Assembly: GCA_963754845.1 (NCBI GenBank) | Contig: CAVWHE010000001.1 | Coordinates: 569,770 to 633,769 of the forward strand | Source of the DNA: JAKASV01 sp963754845 | Lineage (GTDB): Bacteria > Babelota > Babeliae > Babelales > Vermiphilaceae | Reading direction: 5' to 3' | Length of the DNA stretch: 64,000 nt | Shown here: one piece after another, positions 56,556 to 64,000 of the stretch | How the letters are laid out: every line of letters starts with the position of its first letter | Position numbering within the stretch: the first letter of the stretch is position 1 | Notes under the pieces: model-generated | Told to the model about the DNA's origin: nothing | Database searches by the model: none | What the model saw: the letters and a program-made list of their open reading frames with translations, nothing else | Made by a program: the position numbers and the translations under genes

Positions 56556-57749
56556 ATGAGCAATGTTATGAAGAGAGTGGTCGTTGGCGTGTGTGCTTTT
56601 ACGATCATCTCAGCCGCAGTGGATTCGTTGGCTGGTGGTGCCGGAAAAAGCAAGGTGTCTCTTGCCGCTGGCCGAAGGGCACCGAAGACCGTCGGCAATC
56701 TCCTTCGCCGCGGTTGCTCGCACTCAGAATTGGTGCGACCGGTTACCATCAGGCCGCTTGCGAGCGCCGCTTGCAAGGATGCCGCGCATCGTTGTGACGT
56801 TGCATTATTCCGCCTCGCTTCGACACTCTTTCTTCAGGTTTATGCTCGTCTCGATGAGGCCACGAAGGTCAAGGCGCAAAGATGCCTGAGCTCTTTCAGT
56901 GACTTCCTTATATGTGTGCGAGCTGAGGGAAGGGGCAACCCCGAGATTTTTTCCACGGGTGCCGATGGATGCGAAGCTCGGGTTCTAACGCATGATAAAT
57001 CTGAGAGGCTACTGAAAGCCGAGAGGGCGGCGATGGAGGCATTTTCGGATATCTTCATGATAGGTGAGGATGCCATGGTCGATATCAATGACACCGATGT
57101 CGAGTTCGCCTCTGCAGCCATCGGTGGCGTCATCCTGCGGAACCTTGAAGTCATGTTGAAAGAGGGTGCCTCGGGTGAGCCGGTATGGGTAGCCGGTGGA
57201 CAACTCTGTCATCGCGATCTTCTGCGCATACTCACCATGGAATGGGCACATCGCGTAGAGTGGGCTCGTGGCACGAAGGCCCCTGGTAAGGCAACGTCGA
57301 AGTCGACGCTTGTCCTCGTCGAAATTCTTAAAGATCACGAGTGTCAGGAAGCCCTAGCTGCCACCATTAATGGCGCTATGGAGTTCTTTGCAACATACAT
57401 CAATGAGATATACCGCCTCATGAACGCGAAACAGAAAGGCGCTTTTGTCAAATACCTCGATGCACGCTATAAAGGTGCACTCGCGGCATCAGCACACACG
57501 CTTGGCCTGTGCGAGATAGAGCTGCTCAGCGCGTGTGAGAAGGAGCTTCAACGTGTGGGGCTTTTGTCGATAGACCCGCAGGACTATGCGGGCAGCCTTT
57601 CTGGTGCCCTTGGCGATCCGTTGTACGCGATCATAAAGGACAGCTTGAGTGGTGAAAACGTGCCGTTGACTGCCGTTGATGATGTCATAGACATGGCCAT
57701 CACTGCCATTGACAAGCTCAGGGTCACTATTCAACCAGTAAAGAGGTAG
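56556..57749 (+). CDS. Secreted hypothetical protein (397 aa)
   Basis: AAGGAG stands 6 nt before the ATG. Signal peptide to about residue 26 ('VVVGVCAFTIISAAVDSLAG'). The mature protein is helical with about ten cysteines, some spaced like structural pairs ('ACKDAAHRCDV', 'GLCEIELLSACEKEL'). Recurrent segments such as 'VDINDTDVEFASAAIGGVIL' and 'VDDVIDMAITAIDKL' give no known family. It is divergent from comEC and followed after 3 bases by the methyltransferase remnant. Confidence 0.65.
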   Translation: MSNVMKRVVVGVCAFTIISAAVDSLAGGAGKSKVSLAAGRRAPKTVGNLLRRGCSHSELVRPVTIRPLASAACKDAAHRCDVALFRLASTLFLQVYARLDEATKVKAQRCLSSFSDFLICVRAEGRGNPEIFSTGADGCEARVLTHDKSERLLKAERAAMEAFSDIFMIGEDAMVDINDTDVEFASAAIGGVILRNLEVMLKEGASGEPVWVAGGQLCHRDLLRILTMEWAHRVEWARGTKAPGKATSKSTLVLVEILKDHECQEALAATINGAMEFFATYINEIYRLMNAKQKGAFVKYLDARYKGALAASAHTLGLCEIELLSACEKELQRVGLLSIDPQDYAGSLSGALGDPLYAIIKDSLSGENVPLTAVDDVIDMAITAIDKLRVTIQPVKR

Positions 57750-57752
57750 AGC

Positions 57753-58065
57753 ATGGAGCACACACATGCCGACGATACATGGAATGCTGAGCACTACGGT
57801 CGTCATGCCATAGGACGCTGCGAGCGTGGATGCGAGGCGGTCGGCGCCCTCGATGATTTGAGCGGCGTCGAGGAAGTTCTCGATATCGGGTGCGACGATG
57901 GACGTACTTTTTGTGTGGATACCTCACGCGACAAAATTACCCGACGATATGGCGCGCGCATTTGCTTGGCACATCGTTGATAGGGTGCGCGCCGCGCGTG
58001 ACGATGATGGCCTTGTAAAACTTTCTTCGACGCATCTTGCTGTGAGGGCGCGTAAGAATACGTGA
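57753..58065 (+). pseudogene. SAM-dependent methyltransferase with internal deletion
   Basis: The first frame encodes 'WNAEHYGRHAIGRCERGCEA' and 'VLDIGCDDGRT', the start and SAM-binding motif I of a class I methyltransferase (BioC/trans-aconitate methyltransferase type; the usual GCGDG reads GCDDG). At about 57905 coding passes to another frame that reads 'PHATKLPDDMARAFAWHIVDR' and 'LVKLSSTHLAVRARK', like the C-terminus of the same family. About 150 residues between are missing. So one deletion has fused head and tail out of frame; the gene is dead. Confidence 0.72.
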
Positions 58066-58106
58066 AGTGAAAATCAGGAACATCCCTGCTCTGGAGGAGG
58101 TAAGAA

Positions 58107-58991
58107 ATGTTAAAGGTTTTTAAAACGGCAACGTTTGTGTGTGCCCTTGTGCTTGCCGTGTCATCGGCGTGCTCCATGGTTCCGCCACAAAGCGGCGAGG
58201 ATTGTGCCGGTGATCGTCGGTCGGCAAACGCGGGACCGCCGCAGCAGCCGCCGCCGCAGGAGGATGGCTGGAGACGTCTCATGCTTGGCGACGGTCATCG
58301 CGGGTACGCCTTGGGGGCATGGAATCCTGGCTTCGATGAAGAGTCGAGGAACGTTCTTGTCGGCGTTGGGCTTGATACGCCGTTGCACTTTGTCATGCCA
58401 CACGTGTCGGACCGTAAAAAATGTGTCATGTGGGCATCATACGTCCAAGCGCTCAAGCACACACGCTATAACGAAACGCACACCCTCGCCAGCGCTCTTG
58501 GTGGGGCGTTCCTTGGCGGTTGTGCTTACACCGGCTGCTACAACACACGAGTGCTACCCATATTTCGTGCCTGTGCTGCGCACTGCGGAGGGCCGCGGAT
58601 GAGTTCGTGCGTAACTGGTTTGCTGTGTGCAGCTGCGTGCTGCGCGACAACAGCGTTGGGACTTTGTGCCGGACAAGCAACATCCTGGGTCAACCGTCTG
58701 CACCAACTGCTGCGACCAGCTGGCGCCTGTGCGTTGCGCCAGCAAGAGAGAAATCTCGCCGCTTATTATCGAGCTCTGCCCGCCCACGAACGCTTCACCG
58801 ATGAAGAGCTTTTCATGCTCCAGCATCCGGAAAGGATTCGCTACTCAGCTCCCGTGCGCGAAGGCGGCCGCGAGACGATACATGTCGACTTTGACCGCAG
58901 TCCGCGAAGCCGCGCGCGAAGGCTCTACGATTGGTTCGTGGGCGACGGTGATCATGGACGCGCCATCGGGCGCACGCTGGCCACGCGATAA
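58107..58991 (+). CDS. Secreted Cys-rich protein with central hydrophobic region
   Basis: 294 aa. GGAGGAGGT lies 5 nt before the ATG. Signal peptide with 'FVCALVLAVSSAC' that could be a lipobox (SSAC, Cys22). A Pro/Gln-rich linker is followed by an Arg/His-rich part, then a hydrophobic Ala/Cys/Gly-rich region (about 130-195) with ten or more Cys, probably membrane-associated, and a charged C-terminus with 'HERFTDEELFMLQHPERI'. No family recognised. Confidence 0.63.
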   Translation: MLKVFKTATFVCALVLAVSSACSMVPPQSGEDCAGDRRSANAGPPQQPPPQEDGWRRLMLGDGHRGYALGAWNPGFDEESRNVLVGVGLDTPLHFVMPHVSDRKKCVMWASYVQALKHTRYNETHTLASALGGAFLGGCAYTGCYNTRVLPIFRACAAHCGGPRMSSCVTGLLCAAACCATTALGLCAGQATSWVNRLHQLLRPAGACALRQQERNLAAYYRALPAHERFTDEELFMLQHPERIRYSAPVREGGRETIHVDFDRSPRSRARRLYDWFVGDGDHGRAIGRTLATR

Positions 58992-59035
58992 TAGCGTTAG
59001 TCGGTAAGGGGCACAGCGTATAGCCAGGATTTCCG

Positions 59036-59806
59036 TCACAACCCCGTAGGAACGTCAACGAACACCGTTTCAACGCCGAGCTCGCGCTTGACTACGTGCG
59101 CCAAAGCCTTGACGCCAACCGTTTCGGTTGCGTGGTGCCCGGCAAATATAAGGTTGAGCCCGCGGTCCTTTGCCGCGTGATACGACTCCGAGGCATCTCC
59201 TGTGACGTATACATCGACGCCAGAAGCTGCCGCTTCCTCGAGCTGAGCGTAGCCCCCGCCGCCGGAACATACGGCTATAGTGCGAATGTCACGCGGCCCG
59301 AAATTAAGTATCGTGCAGCGGGCGCCGGTGCTTTCGGTCAACGTTTGTGCTATACGTTCGCACGTCGTCGCCGTAGTGCGTGTTCCGATGAAACCTAAGT
59401 ACATGCCGCTGTAATATGCGAAGGGCCTCGTTAGGTCAGGCTCAAAGCCCAGAAGCTTCAAAAGCTGTGCATTGTTGCCGACGGTCGGATGTTTATCGAG
59501 AGGCAAATGGGCTGCGTAGAGCGAAATGCCATTTTCCAAAAGAAGAGAAATTCGTTTTTTTAGGTATCCTTTAAAACTCGGATTACTTTTAAACCAAAAA
59601 ATTCCGTGATGGACCACGATCATGTCTGCCGAAATTTCGACAGCCTTCTTGAATGTCTCAATGCCGGCGTCGGTGGTGAACATGATCTTTTTTACTTTAT
59701 CGCTACCCTCGACCTGGAGGCCGTTCCAAGCATCGTCGTTTTTGCAAAATTCGTGTAGTGCCAAGTAAGCGTCGAGAAAATCAGTTACCTGCGTGAGCTC
59801 AATCAT
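59036..59806 (-). CDS. Nif3-like dinuclear metal-centre protein
   Basis: 256 aa of the Nif3/YbgI (YqfO) family. 'DAWNGLQVEG', 'MIVVHHGIFWF' (metal-binding His pair), 'LYAAHLPLDKHPTVGNN', the conserved 'SGGGG' turn and 'LIFAGHHATETVGVKAL' near the end hold the known ligand positions. Family members bind two metal ions and are annotated as GTP cyclohydrolase I type 2, but their real role is unsettled. GGGG precedes the ATG by about 7 nt. Length is normal for the short form without the inserted PII-like domain. Confidence 0.9.
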   Translation of the reverse strand: MIELTQVTDFLDAYLALHEFCKNDDAWNGLQVEGSDKVKKIMFTTDAGIETFKKAVEISADMIVVHHGIFWFKSNPSFKGYLKKRISLLLENGISLYAAHLPLDKHPTVGNNAQLLKLLGFEPDLTRPFAYYSGMYLGFIGTRTTATTCERIAQTLTESTGARCTILNFGPRDIRTIAVCSGGGGYAQLEEAAASGVDVYVTGDASESYHAAKDRGLNLIFAGHHATETVGVKALAHVVKRELGVETVFVDVPTGL

Positions 59807-59890
59807 GATAGTCCCCGATTACAAAATATCCAAAGTGTATGTGTAGCTTTGCACTATAACAACGCATGCTCATTGCCGACCCCCAGCAGC

Positions 59891-61488
59891 CTAAGGTAGC
59901 GTACCACGGATAGAGAGTTCTCGAAACCAGGGCACAAGGATATCGGGTGTCACAAAAAATTGAGCACTTCGCTTGGGAACTGTGATAGTTGCCCTATTAT
60001 GCTTCGTGATGGTGATGACCTCCTCTTCGTTGCTCATATTTTTGAATGTTGCTCCGTTCAAGGGTTCGTCTCCGAATTGATGGAACAAGAAGTTGTGGGT
60101 TATATTCTCGTCTGATTTGTTGATGATCATGAAGCCCTTGAAGTTTTCGTTTCCTCGCTGCATAAGCATGACAACTTGTTTTAGATGGGCATCATCGCCT
60201 TGCTCTTGAACGTATTCTCCTCCGGCATTATTTTTTGCCATGAGACTTCTAAATTTCATGGCACGTTGGATGTCCCCTTTTTAAATCCTCGTACGTGTGG
60301 TTGAGAATAAGAGGTATGCCATACGAACGTGCAAGTATAAAACATGAAGCAAGCTTTACATCGTGAAGATCACTGAGAAAGAGTGAGAGGCCGCCGGTAC
60401 GCTTTCGGCCAGCATAAGTGTCGTGACTATCTCCAAATGTCAGGGCAGCATCTGGCTGCCCATTTGACGGTGGTAGGTTAAGTGAATTTAAAGAGCCGTC
60501 AAACGAAAATGCTTTCTGGAGGGCAAGGTAAAGGATGTAATCGGTCATGTGAACGTCTTTATTTGAATAATAAACTGCATACTCTTCCACGATCAGTGTT
60601 ACAATCTCGCCGCACAAGAAGTTACTAGGCTTCATTGTCTTTATGTAGTCATAGTACTCATTCCACGTCTCCAAGGGAAAAAGATGGAGGGCATCAAAAC
60701 GGAACCCATCAACGCCAAGATTTAAGAGGCGCGCGAGATAGGCTTTTTGCTGGCCTTTTACATATGAACTTTGAAGATTCAGGGAGGCAAGTCACCAAAC
60801 CACAGCCCATAATTATAACACCCTTTAGTCCCGCCTTGTTTCTCACAAGCTCTTCCATAATCATATTTATGGGGATAGGCGTGTTCTCCGTCGCACTCCT
60901 GCAGGAGGTTCTGGTCGGTCCTTAAAAGCTTCCCCGCTTTCGCTCCTTCTGTATCCCAAAGAGGATCGAGTTTGTTGTATTTCCAAGGGTTTATATCAGC
61001 AGCCACAAGTTTGTTAAGGAACGTAGTTCCACCCTGTCTTTCCACAACGCTTCCGATAGAATATACGCTTCAGGATGGCCTTCACATTTCTTTCTCGTTG
61101 CCTCAAGCCATTTGTATTTGTCGGCTCCTGGCAGTGAACCGACATGGCCAAAAACTACGTCAACAATGACTTTCATTCCTTTTGCATGAATCGTACTTAC
61201 GAGATCTCTGAAGACCGCTTCGTTGCCATACTTTCCCCCGTCTATGGTGTAGTCAAGGGGTTGATAAGCTCTCCACCCATCATCTCCCTTAGAGGTATTC
61301 TCTTGAATGGGTGAGACTTGAATGTGGGTAAAACCGCTCGCTTTAAGCTCGTCGAGCTTTCCTAGTATAGAGGAAAACTGTTCATCGAAAGCGTGGTAGA
61401 TAATTGCAGCCTGCTGAGCCGTGATCGAGCTCATTACAAAGAGAATACAACCACCCGCAAGTGTTCTTAAAGTTTCTTTTGCCGTCAT
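59891..61488 (-). pseudogene. Secreted GH13 alpha-amylase, broken by three frameshifts
   Basis: Starts at 61488 (GGGAG upstream; signal peptide 'TLAGGCILFVMSSITAQ'). Segment 1 (to about 61045) has 'IIYHAFDEQF' and 'GMKVIVDVVFGHVG'. Segment 2 (about 61045-60785) has 'NKLVAADINPWKYNKLDPLWD'. Segment 3 (about 60790-60250) has 'LNLGVDGFRFDALH' with the nucleophile Asp, 'FLCGEIV' with the acid/base Glu and 'TFGDSHDT'. Segment 4 (to 59891) is the C-terminal beta domain. The three breaks fall at short runs (GGAAAGACAGG, CCTCCC, AAAAAGGGG). All catalytic residues survive, so decay is recent, or some breaks are sequencing errors. It would have cleaved alpha-glucans outside the cytoplasm, perhaps host glycogen or starch. 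Confidence 0.85.
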
Positions 61489-61784
61489 GGTAAATCTCCC
61501 TATTTTTATCGACACTCCCCTGTACGCACTTCCTCGCTCTGCGTCACTACTTCTGCGGAATCACACGTCCTTACCCCCCCCTCTCGTTTTTTTGGGTATC
61601 TTCAAAGGTGGTGATTACTCGAAATCATACTGGCACGATGGTAGCATTTTTCTAATATAAAAAACAATAGATTTGATAAAGTTGATTTAACTCAACAAGT
61701 CTTTTCATTATTTAAAAATACGATTAAAATCCATGAGAACTCGAAGTCGAGGCCCGGGGATTATACGTAACGCGGCCATCAACC
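61489..61784. other. Intergenic region with AT-rich 3' part
   Basis: Between the amylase and the next minus-strand gene. It contains GTTGATTTAACTCAAC at 61681-61696, whose GATTTAACTCAACA part matches 14 bases of the inner end of the IS5-like inverted repeat at 30.8 kb. No gene is supported. Confidence 0.4.
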
Positions 61785-63030
61785 TCAAAAGCAAAAATGA
61801 GGCCACGGATCGTAGAGCGAAAAGGCGTTGCATGTATCGAACAAAGGAAGGATGGCGCTCTCGAGCCATGCGTCGATGCCATCGCTGTCATCGTAGGCAT
61901 TGCCAGAGTAGATTGATTGCCGGCAGCGCCGTTTGTGGGATACACCGTGCTGCTGAGGCTCAATGGTTTGGAAATAAAAGCTGATGTCAAGAGGAACAGC
62001 CATCGTATCTTCATCGCCATACGTATCAATGAGTTGGTAACCGCTATCGGCAAGGACCTTGGCAACATTTTCGGCGTGGGTCCCGCCTACGTAAACAAAA
62101 ATCGTTTTTTTGTCCCTGTTTTGGTTTATGAGGTGAAGAGTTTTGGCGTCGACAAGGAACGAAAAAAGACGACAGAGAACCTGCATACAGATGTTTTCTT
62201 CACTCGCGGCCACGGTTTGCGCTGCCATTGTGCGTGCGCGTTGTAGTGCATAATGTGGTGTCAGTCCCTGGCTTTCGAGTTCGCGCCGAAGATCTTCAGT
62301 AATAAACGACACAAGGGTGTTGAAGGCCTCGCGTTGAAAAACATGCGTGCGAAATGCCTCTTTGACCGACAGGCTGCATCCCTTGAGATAGGCGATGAAT
62401 CGAGAAGACATCGCGGCTTGTTGACGATGCCATGCGATGCTGGCCTTATAGTAGTCATCGAAGATGCGGCCATCATGGTATTTCTCTATCGTTTTTATTT
62501 TCCTTTCGATGGCAGCGAATACACGCGCTCCTGAGATCGGCCACGATGTCAGTGAAGCAGCGAGCGCATGACGACATTCGACGCTCTGGGCCGTGAGTCC
62601 CCATGCGTGCGCGAGGTAGGTCATGTGACAAATAGGTGTCTGCTCGCAGGACATGAAAGCTTCAGGAATAGCAATTTTATCCCAGCGCGGGTGAGTTGGG
62701 ATCAAAGTTGAGCGGATCTTTGAGAAACTCTACGGCGACGGGCGCGAGCCATTCCGGGACACTTACTATGCCGTCGCTTGCGTCGTCGAACGAAAGTTTG
62801 TGATCTTCGACAAGTACGTGAGAGCTATGACCCTTGGCTGCGCGCAAAAAAGCTTCTCTTTGGCAAATGCTTGCTGGGCCGTCCAGGTGAACGTCGGGGA
62901 AGGAAAAAATTTCGCGGCCTGTTGTGGATTCGCGCATGTGGCGAATCATATATACAAAGCCTTCGATACGAGGTACGGCGACGAGGCATACAAAAGTTGC
63001 CATAAGAGAAATGATCCTTAAAAAATACAT
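61785..63030 (-). pseudogene. Secreted protein of unknown family, one frameshift
   Basis: Two overlapping frames form one protein of about 410 aa. The first (63030-62677) has a signal peptide ('RIISLMATFVCLVAVPRIEG') and 'YMIRHMRESTTGREIFSFPDV', 'HLDGPASICQREAFLRAA'. It stops after 'LNFDPNSPALG'. The second (to 61785) takes up at the same place with 'PTHPRWDKIAIPEAFMSCEQ' and has a helical middle and 'KKTIFVYVGGTHAENVAKVL', a Rossmann-like strand-turn-helix. The continuity around 62690 shows a single-base change in the CCCAACTCACCC stretch. No known function. Confidence 0.7.
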
Positions 63031-63218
63031 GTTTTCTCCAATTATTTTGTTTTTATAAAATTATTTTTAATAAAATTATTTTATTTCCATAAAATTTAAC
63101 AAAAATAATAAAATCCGCAAGGGGTCGAGGTTGTCGAAGACATTCGTAGGCACCTTAGGTTCCTACGTGATACACTATCATTGTCGATGATCGTCACGTG
63201 GTGCATGAGGGTTGGTGC

Positions 63219-64000
63219 TTGAAGAGGCAGCTTACATTTGTCGCCAACTGGAAAATGGTGTGGTCGGTAAAGGAGACTGACGAATTTTGCCGACGACATG
63301 CCGCATGGCTTCAAGAGATTGCAACCATAACGGGGCATACAATCGTACTCTGCCCATCGTTCCTCGCTTTGAGTGCCGTTGCTCCGTGGTGTTTTCACAC
63401 GCCTCTGAGACTCGGTGCCAGGACTGCAATTGTTACGGCTATGGGGCGTACACTGGCGCCGTGGCAGCCGCCGAACTTCGCGCTTTGGGCTGCGATTACT
63501 GTATTATTGGTCACAGCGAACGAAGAAAATATTTTCACGAAACGCGTAATGACTGTGCCCTCAAACTTGCACGCCTTGTTGAGGCGAACATAGAGCCCAT
63601 CGTATGTATTGACCTGGGTGACGAAGTTGATTCAGATGACGTCCTACGATCGCACGTGCGTCGCGAAATCGAGCTTCTCTGCGCCGAATATGCCCGTTTT
63701 GAGATCCGCAGGCGGCGTCCTGCTGTGTGCAATCTTTGGCTAGCGTACGAGCCTTCGTCGGCCATCGGCGGATGCCGTGCTGCCTCCCCAGAACACCTTA
63801 TGCGCGTGTATACCGTCATGAACGAGCTGTGCGTCGAACTCATTACTCCTGGCGTCAACGTACGTTACATGTACGGCGGTGGTCTCACCGACGCGACGGT
63901 AGCATCGGTTGTCGACGTTCCGTATGTTGAGGGTTTTCTCGTGGGCGGCGCAAGTCTGGATTTTCAAAAATTCAGAAATATGATAGCTTTATGCGTGCGC
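63219..64000 (+). pseudogene. tpiA: Triosephosphate isomerase, frameshifted, runs off the window
   Basis: A TTG at 63219 with GAGGG 7 nt upstream opens 'LTFVANWKMVWSVKETDEF' with the active-site Asn-x-Lys. At about 63420 the frame is lost; the +2 frame continues with 'CQDCNCYGYGAYTGAVAAAE', 'YCIIGHSERRKYFHE' (catalytic His), 'LAYEPSSAIGG' (catalytic Glu), 'YMYGGGLTD' and 'FLVGGASLDFQKF'. Adding one C to the GGTGCCAGG run would restore the expected 'LGAQDC'. The enzyme interconverts dihydroxyacetone phosphate and glyceraldehyde 3-phosphate. A single break at a C-run in an otherwise perfect gene could be a real lesion or a base-call error. Confidence 0.88.

Noticed and set aside
61681..61702. 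GATTTAACTCAACA match to the IS5-like inverted repeat
   Set aside because: Only 14 bases match and there is no second end; it could be chance or a relic, so no element is called.

Overview
The window looks like a chromosomal segment of a host-dependent, probably intracellular bacterium. It carries one complete rRNA operon (16S, tRNA-Ile, tRNA-Ala, 23S, 5S), a few housekeeping genes (gltX, acpP/fabD, rpmF, tmk, a DNA polymerase III delta-prime gene, a Nif3-family gene, tpiA), and a very high proportion of proteins that begin with a signal peptide and have no recognisable bacterial function. Several of the secreted proteins carry eukaryote-like modules. This combination fits the candidate phylum Dependentiae (TM6) or another protist-associated lineage. 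That assignment is an inference from gene content; a 16S database search would settle it.

Layout. 0-13.4 kb: end of a LOG-family gene, small secreted proteins, a chagasin-like cysteine-protease inhibitor, a secreted protein with an OGFr-like domain, gltX, an acpP/fabD pair whose FabD has lost its serine nucleophile, a YfgM-like TPR protein, rpmF, a 126-nt imperfect palindrome, a very large secreted helical protein and tRNA-Glu. 13.6-18.1 kb: a tandem array of chimeric secreted-protein genes made by recombination between two neighbouring genes, then an RGG-rich secreted protein. 18.3-23.9 kb: rRNA operon with a consensus promoter and a terminator. 24-31 kb: mobile-element zone (hydrolase remnant, IS1634-like element, 479-bp internally deleted IS5-like element) flanking the two most interesting genes: a secreted Skp1/BTB-like plus leucine-rich-repeat protein and a secreted protein with three or four ubiquitin-interacting motifs in front of a Cys-His-Asp protease-like domain. 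31-49 kb: secreted tandem thioredoxin, GT32-like and bi-domain oxidoreductase genes, an IS fragment, a membrane-bound degenerate sigma-54-activator relative, a coiled-coil secreted protein, NAPE-PLD-like hydrolase, acyl-CoA synthetase, tmk-holB, a lipoprotein/outer-membrane-protein pair, and a secreted Nudix protein with a basic repeated tail. 49-55 kb: a promoter with a structured leader followed by two large paralogous secreted proteins, one with long Asp/Gly repeats, then initiator tRNA-fMet. 55-64 kb: ComEC-like protein, secreted unknowns and at least four interrupted genes (methyltransferase, alpha-amylase, an unknown secreted protein, tpiA).

Taken together, the housekeeping content is thin and partly decaying, while the secretome is large, repetitive and rich in modules that would make sense in a eukaryotic host cell: ubiquitin recognition, an SCF-adaptor-like fold, a cysteine-protease inhibitor, RGG repeats and an OGFr-like domain. 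The candidate new biology is a secreted ubiquitin-directed pair at 27.1-30.4 kb and a three-member paralogous secreted family (8.2, 49.6 and 53.4 kb). All functional statements about effectors are inferences from motifs read by eye.
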